This document shows positions 25,574 to 35,600 of a DNA stretch of 64,000 nt, piece by piece. A program made the position numbers and the translations under genes. The DNA is taken from the NCBI RefSeq assembly GCF_013393385.1, contig NZ_AP023239.1:1240001-1304000 (forward strand), written 5' to 3'. This stretch comes from Paenibacillus sp. URB8-2. Lineage in GTDB: Bacteria; Bacillota; Bacilli; Paenibacillales; Paenibacillaceae. The notes under the pieces are model-generated. The model was not told the origin of the DNA, made no database searches, and saw only the letters and a program-made list of their open reading frames with translations. Each line of letters opens with the position of its first letter. The stretch's first letter is position 1.

Positions 25574-25602
25574 TATTATGCCCAGGAAGGGATTCCTTAT
25601 TC
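25574..25602 (-). promoter_or_regulatory. Sigma-G promoter of the ger operon
   Basis: On the minus strand GAATA (25598-25602), a 17-base spacer and CATAATA (25574-25580) match the forespore sigma-G consensus, about 40 bases upstream of the gerA start. Germinant receptors are classic sigma-G targets. Confidence 0.75.
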
Positions 25603-25631
25603 TGGCTTTGGAAGAGCCGTAAATACGCGAA

Positions 25632-25663
25632 AAGTCCGGTCGCCCATTATGGGAACCGGACTT
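25632..25663. terminator. Terminator downstream of the phosphodiesterase gene
   Basis: AAGTCCGGT (25632-25640) and ACCGGACTT (25655-25663) form a perfect 9-bp stem just after the gene's stop codon, with short T runs on both sides. Confidence 0.8.
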
Positions 25664-25672
25664 TCTTTCAAT

Positions 25673-26413
25673 TTATCTGCCTTTGCGCGCAAGCAGCCTG
25701 GCAAGGACATCGGGCACGTCCGTGATGATGCCGGCCACGCCCGCATCGATCAGGAACTCCATCCGCTTCGGATCGTTCACCGTAAACGGATGATAGACAA
25801 CACCGTTCTGCGCCGCCTCCCTCACGAATTCCGGCAGCACCGCCAGATGGTTGGCGTGCAGCGCCTCCGCTCCGACGGTGGCGGCATAGTTCCAGGGGCG
25901 GTACAGGCCTTCCATATACAGGATGCCCGTCTCGATGTCCGGAGCCAGCGTCTTGAAGTGAACGAGCGAATAATGATTGAAACTGGAGATGACGACCCGG
26001 CTGCTCATGCCGTAAGCCCTGACGGCGGCAATCACTTTTTCCTCCATACCCGGGTATGGGAAGATACCGTTCTTAAGCTCGATGTTGAGTACCGTGTCCC
26101 TTTCGAGCAGCAGCTCCAGCAGCTCCTCCAGCCGCGGAATTTTCTCTCCCGCGAAGCTGCCATCCCCGAACCATGCGCCCGCGTCGAGCGCCCGCAGCTC
26201 TTCCAGCGTCTTGTCCTTCACATAACCGCTGCCGTTTGTGGTCCGGCTAAGCTCCTCATCATGGATGAGCACAAGCTGTCCGTCCCGGGTCATCTGCACA
26301 TCGGTTTCGATGCCCGTCGCGCCAAGATCAAGGCTTCGGCGGAATGCCGCCATCGTATTTTCCGGGCATACCGCCGAAGCGCCCCGGTGCGCGAAATTCA
26401 ATATTTTTGCCAC
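25673..26413 (-). CDS. Glycerophosphodiester phosphodiesterase
   Basis: A 246-residue cytoplasmic GDPD enzyme hydrolysing glycerophosphodiesters to glycerol 3-phosphate and an alcohol. Catalytic features are present: AHRGASAVCPENT with H9 and R10, metal ligands in GIETDVQMT, the second catalytic His in VLIHDEELSRTT, and the NIELK strand. No signal peptide, so it acts inside the cell (UgpQ-like). The start is GTG with GGAGG 9 bases upstream. Confidence 0.93.
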   Translation of the reverse strand: MAKILNFAHRGASAVCPENTMAAFRRSLDLGATGIETDVQMTRDGQLVLIHDEELSRTTNGSGYVKDKTLEELRALDAGAWFGDGSFAGEKIPRLEELLELLLERDTVLNIELKNGIFPYPGMEEKVIAAVRAYGMSSRVVISSFNHYSLVHFKTLAPDIETGILYMEGLYRPWNYAATVGAEALHANHLAVLPEFVREAAQNGVVYHPFTVNDPKRMEFLIDAGVAGIITDVPDVLARLLARKGR

Positions 26414-26523
26414 CTGCTCATTCCTCCGTCTTCTTATTTCTGCCTATTATTATAGATCAACATTGATTCGGGAGAATAAGCGGAGAGTAAAATATTTCTG
26501 TTCACGTACTCGGCCGGAGCGGC

Positions 26524-28212
26524 TTAAACCGTAAATTTATAGACTCTGGCTTCATAAGGACGAAGCTCCAGGCTGCGGACATCCGCGGTTTGATCCACAT
26601 CATAATTGCTGATGAGCAGCTGCGTTTCGCGGGCCTCGACCTCCGCCGGAAGCTCGAATTTTGCAGGCTCGCCGAAGAAATTGAGGACGACCAGCAGTCT
26701 TTCACTGCCGAGTGTGCGGAGGTACGAGAATACCTGCTCATTCTCTTCCGCCAGAATCGTGTAATCTCCGTACACGATAATATCATGCTCTTTGCGCAGC
26801 TCGATGAGCCGTTTGTAATAATGGAAGATGGAGCCCGGATCGAGCAAAGCCTGCTCCACATTGATCTCCGTATAATTCGGATTTACCGCCAGCCAAGGCG
26901 TGCCGGTCGTGAACCCGGCCTGCGGCTCGCTGTTCCACTGCATCGGCGTGCGGCCGTTGTCGCGGCCCTTGATGTATATCGAGTTCATGATGGCTTCTTC
27001 CGTATGGCCTGCGTCCAGGTATTCCTTATGCATATTGATGATTTCTATATCTTTATAGTGGCTGATCGAATCGAACTTCACATTCGTCATGCCGATTTCT
27101 TCACCCTGATAAATGTAAGGCGTGCCTTGCAGCGTATGGAGCAGGGTGGCGAGCATTTTGCCCGATTCTTTATGATAGTCCGTATCGTTGCCGAATCTGG
27201 AGAGCATCCGCGGCTGGTCGTGATTGTTCAAATAGAGGCTGTTCCAGCCCTTGCCGCTCAGCAAGGTCTGCCATTTGGTGATTATGTCTTTAATGTCTTT
27301 CAGCACCCAGGGCTTGCAGTCCCATTTGCCGCCCGGGCCGGAATCGACGCCCATCAGCTCGAAATGGAATACCATGCTCAGCTCGTCCCGGTCTTCGCCG
27401 ACATATAAAGACGCGTCTTCCGGCGTAACGTCGACCGCTTCTCCGACGGTCATAATGTCGTACTTGGATAATACTTCCCGGTTCATTTCCTGCAAATATT
27501 CGTGCACGCGCGGACCGTTGACGAAATAGTCACCGCCGAAGTGATACGGCCGGCTCTCGCCGTCTTCAACCGGCACGCTGGGCAGCCCGGGAACTTTGGA
27601 AATCAAATTAATGACATCCATGCGGAACCCGTCGATTCCTTTGTCCAGCCACCAGGTCATCATGTCGTAGACCTCCCGGCGAACCTTCTCATTATCCCAG
27701 TTCAGATCGGGCTGCTTCTTGGAGAACAGATGGAGAAAGTATTCGTCTGTCGCTTCATCATGCTGCCAGGCCGAGCCGCTGAAGAATGAGCCCCAGTTGT
27801 TCGGTTCCCGTCCGTCCTTGCCCGGACGCCAAATGTAATAATCGCGGTACGGATTGTCCTTCGATTTGCGGGATTCCGCGAACCAGGCGTGCTCGTCGGA
27901 GGAATGGTTCACGACAAGGTCCATAATCAGCTTCATCCCCCGGTCGTGCAGGCCTTGAAGCAGGATTTCCCAATCGGCGATTGTTCCGAAGTCATCCATG
28001 ATATCCTGATAGTTGCTGATATCGTATCCGTTATCGTCATTGGGAGACTTGTACACGGGACACAGCCAAACTACGTCCACGCCCAGCGTCTTCAGATAAT
28101 CCAGCTTGGAGATGATGCCTTGCAGATCCCCGATTCCGTCGCCGTTGCTGTCCTTGAAGCTTCGCGGATAGATTTGATAAACTACGCTTTCTTTCCACCA
28201 TTTTCTCTCCAT
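26524..28212 (-). CDS. Oligo-1,6-glucosidase (GH13)
   Basis: A 562-residue cytoplasmic alpha-glucosidase. GH13 regions are clear: DLVVNHSSDEH, the nucleophile in GFRMDVINL (D199, the same number as I recall for B. cereus oligo-1,6-glucosidase), the acid/base Glu in MTVGEAVDVTP, and NNHDQPR. The VINL tetrapeptide after the nucleophile Asp is the usual marker of alpha-1,6 rather than alpha-1,4 preference. AAGGAG is 7 bases before the ATG at 28212. It is cotranscribed with the LacI regulator upstream, and its substrate, isomalto-oligosaccharide, is what the secreted GH66 enzyme in the opposite direction would release. Confidence 0.94.
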   Translation of the reverse strand: MERKWWKESVVYQIYPRSFKDSNGDGIGDLQGIISKLDYLKTLGVDVVWLCPVYKSPNDDNGYDISNYQDIMDDFGTIADWEILLQGLHDRGMKLIMDLVVNHSSDEHAWFAESRKSKDNPYRDYYIWRPGKDGREPNNWGSFFSGSAWQHDEATDEYFLHLFSKKQPDLNWDNEKVRREVYDMMTWWLDKGIDGFRMDVINLISKVPGLPSVPVEDGESRPYHFGGDYFVNGPRVHEYLQEMNREVLSKYDIMTVGEAVDVTPEDASLYVGEDRDELSMVFHFELMGVDSGPGGKWDCKPWVLKDIKDIITKWQTLLSGKGWNSLYLNNHDQPRMLSRFGNDTDYHKESGKMLATLLHTLQGTPYIYQGEEIGMTNVKFDSISHYKDIEIINMHKEYLDAGHTEEAIMNSIYIKGRDNGRTPMQWNSEPQAGFTTGTPWLAVNPNYTEINVEQALLDPGSIFHYYKRLIELRKEHDIIVYGDYTILAEENEQVFSYLRTLGSERLLVVLNFFGEPAKFELPAEVEARETQLLISNYDVDQTADVRSLELRPYEARVYKFTV

Positions 28213-28236
28213 TGCCATTCTCCTTTTCCTGAATAA

Positions 28237-29241
28237 TTAGGCAAGAGTCCGCACCGTCTGTCTTTCCACAATCGAATGGGAGACGATCCGGCTGTTGACG
28301 TTCTCATGTGTGTCGATCATGCAGATCAGCTTTTCACAGGCGATTTTCCCCATCCCATAGAGAGGCTGGCTGATCGTAGTCAAGGGAGGTACGACCATTT
28401 GGGCAAGCCTGAGATCATCGTATCCCATAATGGACAGGTCACCCGGAATCTTGAGTCCGTGCTTCGCGGCGACCGTCAGGGCGGCAATCGCCATCTCATC
28501 GCTGGCCGCGAATACGGCCGTACAATCCGAAGCCGTCTTTAATAGCGCTTCCATCGCATGGCAGCCGCTGAGAAAACCAAAATCTCCGTAGGCCAGATAG
28601 CTTGGTTTAAAAGGAATGCCGTGCTCTTCAAGCGCCTTCTTATATCCTTCCACCCGGGGGATTCCGGCGATCGTATCATTTTTGGTCCCGCTGATCATGG
28701 CAATTTTTCGATGCCCTTTTAGAATCAAATATTCGACTGCATCGAATGCGGCCTGATAATCATCGACCTTTACATACGGAACCTTGCTAAACCGGGATTC
28801 AGAGGAAATAAGTACAACTGGAATTTGCATTCTCTCCAGCACGGCGTAGTATTCCTTTTTCAATACCTCACTGGAAAAAATAAGCCCGTCAATCTGCTTC
28901 TCCCGCAGCACCTGCAAATACTTCATTGTACGCTTCCCGTCCGAATCGGTGTTGCATACCATGACGCTATAATTATGATCATGGGCGAATTCTTCGATCC
29001 CTTGGAGAATATCCGAAGAAAAAGCGCTGGAAACACTGGGGAACATCACGCCGATTGTGTGGGTCCGCTTGTTGATGAGCCCCCGGGCGATGGCATTGGG
29101 CTGGTATCCGATCTCCTCGATGGCTTGATACACTTTTTGTTTCGTTTTGTCCGAGTATCCCGGTAAATGGTTCAATACTCTGGAGACGGTTGCAATAGAG
29201 ACATTAGCTCTTCGGGCAACATCCTTAATCGTTGGATTCAT
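28237..29241 (-). CDS. LacI-family repressor of the isomalto-oligosaccharide locus
   Basis: A 334-residue regulator with an N-terminal LacI helix-turn-helix (TIKDVARRANVSIATVSRVL) and a periplasmic-binding-protein-like effector domain (IDGLIFSSEVL; AVFAASDEMAI; PPLTTISQPLYGMG). It lies directly upstream of the glucosidase and divergent from the GH66 gene, with five LacI-type operators between. A second regulator of identical length and about two-thirds identity lies at 35752. Effector probably an isomalto-oligosaccharide, by context only. Confidence 0.94.
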   Translation of the reverse strand: MNPTIKDVARRANVSIATVSRVLNHLPGYSDKTKQKVYQAIEEIGYQPNAIARGLINKRTHTIGVMFPSVSSAFSSDILQGIEEFAHDHNYSVMVCNTDSDGKRTMKYLQVLREKQIDGLIFSSEVLKKEYYAVLERMQIPVVLISSESRFSKVPYVKVDDYQAAFDAVEYLILKGHRKIAMISGTKNDTIAGIPRVEGYKKALEEHGIPFKPSYLAYGDFGFLSGCHAMEALLKTASDCTAVFAASDEMAIAALTVAAKHGLKIPGDLSIMGYDDLRLAQMVVPPLTTISQPLYGMGKIACEKLICMIDTHENVNSRIVSHSIVERQTVRTLA

Positions 29242-29270
29242 AGTGAAATCAAGTCCCGCTCGATTTAGAT

Positions 29271-29357
29271 TAAACGTTTACGTAGAAAAATAAAAAAAAA
29301 TTTTCATTTGGAGAAAACGCTTACCTAGATAGTAATTGTAACGGTTATATTTGTCAA
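29271..29357 (-). promoter_or_regulatory. Promoter and operators of the lacI-glucosidase operon
   Basis: On the minus strand TTGACA (29352-29357) and TACTAT (29329-29334) are 17 bases apart. Operator-like GGTAAGCGTTTT (29314-29325) falls at the transcription start and a second, TAAACGTTTA (29271-29280), further downstream before the lacI ATG. Confidence 0.8.
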
Positions 29358-29398
29358 CTCGAAAAAATAAAGGCTGAATTCCAAGGAGGGATCATCCG

Positions 29399-29443
29399 TT
29401 GACAAAAGAAATTTCAAGCGCTATATTCGGGGTAAGCGTTTAC
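29399..29443 (+). promoter_or_regulatory. Promoter of the GH66 gene with operator at the start site
   Basis: TTGACA (29399-29404) and TATATT (29422-29427) are 17 bases apart, followed by the LacI-type operator GTAAGCGTTTAC (29432-29443) where transcription would begin. A repressor bound there would block initiation. Confidence 0.78.
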
Positions 29444-29498
29444 GCCATGAGACAGGTATAATGAAAAGTCCGGGAAAGAGTCGCTTGCGGTATTTTAC

Positions 29499-29510
29499 GT
29501 AAACGTTTAC
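29499..29510. promoter_or_regulatory. LacI-type operator GTAAACGTTTAC, copy 1
   Basis: Perfect 12-base palindrome in the 5' untranslated region of the GH66 gene, same sequence as the site at 29576. Confidence 0.78.
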
Positions 29511-29542
29511 ATTCCAGATCGAGGAAATTAAGGAGGTTAAAA

Positions 29543-29554
29543 ATGATAGATTAG
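29543..29554 (+). other. Three-codon mini-ORF in the GH66 leader
   Basis: ATG ATA GAT TAG follows AAGGAGG (29530-29536) at a 6-base spacing, a better ribosome binding site than many real genes here. It lies between two operators, 90 bases before the GH66 start. It may be chance, a translated leader, or the relic of a start region. Confidence 0.35.
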
Positions 29555-29575
29555 ACGAAGTAACAGCGAATTGAA

Positions 29576-29587
29576 GTAAACGTTTAC
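29576..29587. promoter_or_regulatory. LacI-type operator GTAAACGTTTAC, copy 2
   Basis: Perfect 12-base palindrome, 77 bases from copy 1 and 58 bases before the GH66 start codon. Such downstream sites can act as road-blocks or support looping. Confidence 0.78.
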
Positions 29588-29644
29588 GTTAGGTGAAGTC
29601 ATTCTATACAACATATATCAGTCAATCGACAAGGAGGAAAGCTC

Positions 29645-32600
29645 ATGAAACACAAAAAGGCGATTGCGTATTTCTGTCTGCTGCTGCTCCTGGTTCAGAC
29701 CTGCACACTCGGTTACGGCCGTTTTGGAACGGCTGCCGCCGCTGGAGAGGATAAGCCGGCAGAACATAAAATCTTACAGATGGTTCCTTCCAAGGCGCGG
29801 TTTGCTCCGGGTGAAAAGGCCGAACTCATTCTTACGATGAATCAATCCGCCGACTGGAGCGGCAAGCTTCATATGCAAATTTATCAATTAAACACTTTGG
29901 TGGCGGAAGGCGCAAAGGACCTGACCATACTGAAAGACGGCAGCGCCGAGCTCAAGGTGTATTGGACTCCGCCTGCGGACGATTTTACAGGCTATATCGC
30001 CAAGGCATGGATAGAGGGCGCGGGGGCAGACGATTACGTTACGGCGGCCGTGGACGTTTCCAGCGATTGGACGCATTTCCCGAGATACGGCTATGTCGCC
30101 GATTTTCCGAAGGAGACGGCTGCGGAGAGCGACGCCAAACTTAAGCAGCTGTCCCAGGAGTATTATCTCAACGGTTACCAGTTCTATGACTGGATGTGGC
30201 GCCATGACGTATCCGTCTACTCGAAGACGGACGAGAACGGGAAGCCGGTGAAAGACGAGAAGGGCAACTTTATTACTGAGCCTGTAAACGCGGATTCAAG
30301 CTATACGGATCTGCTCGGACGGCTACTGTTTCCGCTGACGATCAAGCAGTCCGTGTCGGCAGCGCAGAAATACGGCTCAGCTGCCATGGCATACGAAATG
30401 AACTATGCCGCGCGCGAGCATTATCAGGATTTCGGCGTCAAGCCGGAGTGGGGGCTGTATAACAAGACATCCACCGCCCCAAGAACGCCGGAGAAGGATC
30501 AGGTCGGCTTTTATTTCGACGGCGTGAAGCCGAATCCGACGGCACTGTATCTGCAGGACCCCGGAAATCCGGAGTGGCGGTCCTACATCACAAAGGAATA
30601 TGTCCGGGCGGTCAACGATTTCGGCTTTGACGGCATCCATCTGGACCAGTGGGGAGCTAACGACAAAGATTATTTGCTTGGCTACGATGGAACCCCGCGT
30701 TACTACTCGTTGGATTTCGATAAAATCATCAATTCGACCAAGGACGCTCTTGTGGCAAACAATGCGGACAAAAGCCATGTGGCCTTCAACATGGTCGGTG
30801 GTAATCAGGGCTACAGCGCCGTACCGAATCCGGATACGAAGACCGATTTCGACTACAGCGAAATTTGGCAGGATAAGGACAAGTACAAGGATCTTCAGGA
30901 GGTCGTGAATCAGACCCGTGAAGCCGACGGCGGCAAAGCGATGGTCATCGCCGGCTATATGAACTACAAGCAGGCTACGGGCGTTCATTATGACGGTTCC
31001 GAGGCGAAAGATGTTCCGAATACAGTCGTGTTCCAATCCCGGATTGCCAAGGCGGCGGGCTGGGTAGGGGACTTTGGCAAGAAGGATGAAGACCAGATCA
31101 TATTTACAGTCGATGCTCCCGAAGACGGCGATTATAATCTGACTCTTCAATACGGGCACGGCAACGGCGGCGGCAACCCTGAAGGGTATTTGACCGTCAA
31201 TGGCGAGGCTGCGGCCGATCATATCGTGTTCGATCAGAAGACTGGCTGGGGCCACCCGACGGGCCAGGCGAAACTGACCGGCATCAAGCTGAATAAAGGC
31301 GAGAACAAGGTCAAGCTTCAGCTATCTTCCAACGACCTGTGGCTGAATATCGGAAGCCTGGTTGTTGACGGCGGAAGCGGCTTCCATAAGCAGTACGAAG
31401 CCGTATTCGCGGAATTAATCAGCTGCAAGGCCGACCAATACGGCAATGTTTACTATTTTGAAACTGATGGAGATTATGTGACCTTCCATGTCAACGTCCC
31501 CGCAGCCGGTGATTATCCGCTGGGAATGAGCTACGGCGTTGACAGTTCGGCAGTAGGCCGGGAGCTGTACGTAAACGGAGTCAAGTCGTCCAATGTGAAT
31601 TTCCCGGCGACGGGCGGATGGGACAGCTTCAAGGAAATTCCCGCTGGTCTCGTTCCTTTGAAGACGGGCGACAATACGATCACCCTGAAAGCAGCCGTTA
31701 ACGATCCAGGCATGAAGCTGCAGTATCTGAATCTGGACGGACAGCGGTATATGGCCGAGCACGCCGATATCGGCTGGCAGCCGACGAGAGATACCCAGAT
31801 CGAGACGGTTTCGAACGAGTCTGCTGATCCTACCGTAATTTTGGTCAACGACAGTTCCAGAGTTGCTCTAACCGGTGAAGTGAAAATCTCCAGTCCTTCG
31901 GATAATGAAAAAACAAGAACGGATTCTCACAACGCTGGGTCAACCGTTACCTTTAAAGCGGCCAGTGACAAGAATATGAAGGCAACCTTAAGAATTTACT
32001 ATCACTCCGGAAACAGCGTAGAGCTGAAATCTACCGTATCTAACGCTGTATATGATGTAGTAGGGACTTACAGCACCAATCTGCCGGACAACGGGTGGTA
32101 TGACGAAAATAATAACAAGGAATGGGGCTTTGTTGATCAGGAGATTCAGCTGGATGCGGGAGTGAATGATATCAAGATGGAAATGACCGATCCATCAGAT
32201 TATCTGAATCTCCATGGCATTCAGTTGAGCGAAGTGAATGAGAGTGCGGTGCCCGGTTATATTACGAAATTCAAGCAGCAGGGGGATTACCTAAGCTTCG
32301 GGTTCCCGGCGGTTCAGGCGAACAGCTATCCGGTTGCCGTAACGTACAAGAACAGCGGAACAGATACGGCGGAGCGGACACTGTATGTCAACGGAAAGAA
32401 AGCCGGATTGTTCCAACTCCCGTCCACCGGAGAGGCTTGGGAGACGGTAACTCAGAACGTCTACCTGAATTCAGGCGCTGAAAATCAGGCAATGCTCAAG
32501 AAGGATAGCGATACACTGGAGCAAGACAGCATCGCTGTCGATAATATCACAGCAAACGGGACAAAAATAGAAGCGGAAAACGCGGAAACCGGCTGGTCCC

Positions 32601-35600
32601 CAGTCATTCCCCGTACGGGAAGCGTGGATACTTCGTTTGGAAAGACGGACGACTTTGGACAGCAGGGTCAATCTGTAACCTTTACGGTTAACCCTGATCA
32701 GGCTGTTTCCGATTTCTCCATTCTCTATCGCAGCGGAAATGACAGTGTCGTTTCAGTGAGCGTTGACGGCAACGTGGTTGACGGCAGCTTGGCTCTGCCT
32801 GTTACACAGGCCGATTGGGGCGGTCCAATAAAAGCCAAGACGGTTAAAGCCGCGCTGACTCCGGGCCCTCACGAGATCAAAGTGGAAATGCAATCGAGCG
32901 GCCAGTACACCAACCTTAGCAGCCTGCTGGTCGATGATGTAAACTATGCGGTTGCGGGCTCTGTGGCGGCTGGCGGAGTCACGACATCCGTCGGTTATGT
33001 AAGCAATTTTGCCGAAGACGGAGACTTTGTGGCTTTCAATGTGAAAGCTCCCGCGGACGGAAACTACAATCTGGATTGGAACTATAAAAATACCGATGCG
33101 GCTGTGAAAAGAAATGTCAGCGTAAATGGAGCCGAAAACCAGGAAGTGGCATTCCCGAAAACAGAGGGTGACGCTTGGGCGGTTGTCGCCCAGAATGGGG
33201 TCCACCTGAATCAGGGACTCAATTCCATCAAGATTGCTGTCAGCGGGCTGGACGACCGGGGAATTTTGCTGGATAGCCTGAAGGTCACTTCAGATAATCA
33301 GGATTTCTCCAGAACGATTGAAGCGGAAAATGCAGATTTCCTGGCCCCTATGGTGCTGTATAAGGATACGGTGTTGAACTTCGGCCACCCGAATGACGCC
33401 GTATCGTTCGATGTTAACGTTCCGCAGTCAGGCGAAATCTCCTTGATCTACACGTACTCCAACGCGGGAACGGGAACCAGCCGCGCCGTGTATATCGACG
33501 GAGTACGGGTGAGTGATCTGGGCGGAAATCCTGGACGAATCTACTTTGACCCGACCAGCGACATAAATACCTACAGCCAGGACGGATATTTCATCGTTCC
33601 GTATCTGGAAAAAGGAAATCATAAGGTAACGCTCAAAGTGGATGAGGAAAGCGGCAAGGGCACTGTCAATATCAAGGGCTTGACGCTGGGGTATTTCAAT
33701 GAGTCCTCGCTGCGCCTGATGGACGCCGGCCTCGCTGCTCTGGGAGCCACGCATATCGAGCTCGGCACCGCCGAGAATTTTGAAGATGGCCCGAGCATGC
33801 TCGCCCATGAGTACTATCCGAACAAAAGCAAAAAGATGCTGGAGTCTACCAAGGAATCTATGAAGGAGTACTACAAATTTAACGCGGCGTACGAGAACTT
33901 GCTGTTTGACAGCAAGGCTGATCCGAATGCGACGATAGCGGTGGAGGCGAACGGAAGCAGCCTGGCGACCAGCAGCAATGGAACCCAGGATGCCATCTGG
34001 ACGACCGTGCGGAAGAACGCATCAAATGAGGGCTTTGAACGTTACGATGTGCTGCATCTGATCAACCTGCTTAACAATGATGATAACTGGAGAAACGCCG
34101 CCAATGAGCCGGTACAGCAGAGCAATCTTAAAGTAACCTATGACATCGGTATGTCACAAGAACAAGCTCCGAACCTGAAAGTGTATGCGGCCACTCCGGA
34201 TGCCGATCATGGCATGTCGCAGGAGCTTAAGTTCACATGGGATGGAGATCGGCTGATCATCGAGCTTCCTTCGCTGAAGTACTGGACGATGATTTATATC
34301 GACAAAGCGCCGAAATCGGCGGACGTTCAGCCGCTCTTCGGCACGGTGCCGGGCCAGACTCCAAGTTCGGCACCAAGTCCAAGTTCGGCACCAAGCCAAA
34401 GTGCAGCACCAAGCCAGACTCCGTCCCCGGCGGCAACGCCGGCACCGGTTGGCGGCGCAGCTCCATCACCGTCGCCGTCGCCATCCGCTTCACCGGCTGT
34501 TATGGAGCTGAAGAAGGAGGATCTGGAAAAGACGGTAAACGGCAAGGTCACGATTGCGCTGGACGAAGACAAGTACAACCGGATCGCAATTCCCGCTTCC
34601 CTGGCGGACGGATTGAAGGGTAAGAGCCTGGTTGTCCAGGGCAAGGGTTTTGCCTTGACGGTGGGGTACGATACCCTTGCGCAGCTTGTGGAGGAGAACA
34701 AAGGAACATTGGCTGCCAATGCGCAGATTGTGCTCTCTTTCCGTAAGATAGAGGCAAAGGATGCGGCTCTGCCAGACATTAAGCCTTGGGCGGCGGCCGG
34801 CTCCGTTTACGACTTGCAGCTGGGCCTTGCGGCGGAGAATGGGGAGCTTGCGAAGCTTTCATCTTTCAGAGTTCCTTTACAGCTCTCCCTGAACGTAGAC
34901 GGACAGGGATACCCCGCCGAGCTGCTCGGAATTTATTACTACAATGAAACCCTGAAGCAGTGGCAGCATATCGGCGGCAAGACGGACGTCGCGGGCCATA
35001 CGATAAGCGCAGACTTAAGCCATTTGAGCCGGTACACCGTGTTTGCTTACGACAAGTCTTATACAGACGTGAAGGCAAGCCACTGGGCTTACGGCGCAAT
35101 CCGGTCCTTGACGGCGAAGCATGTCATTAACGGAATGACGGATAACACCTTTGCGCCGTCGGCCAACGTAACACGCGCCCAGTTCGCCGCGCTGCTCACC
35201 AAAGCTTTCCATTTGCAGAGCGCCGGTCACACTCCATTCCGTGACGTGGCGGCGGGTGCATGGTACTCAGCCGATGTCGCCGCCGCTTATGAAGCCGGAA
35301 TCATTACCGGGCGCAGCGCAGCTGTGTTTGCCCCTAATGAAGAGATTACCCGGCAGGAGATGGCGGTTATGCTGTCCAAAGCGTTCAAGCGGGCGGGTGG
35401 AAGTTGGACCGCGAATGGGCAAAGCCTGACGTTCCGGGATCGTGAACAGATTGCGGTATGGGCGCTCCCGGCCGTGCAGGCCGTAGGCAGCGCCGGGCTT
35501 ATGGCCGGACAGGCGGACGGACGCTTCGCTCCCGCACAGATGGCAACACGGGCGGAAGCGGCTCAGACGATCGCGAATTTGTTGAACAAAACAGGCAACT

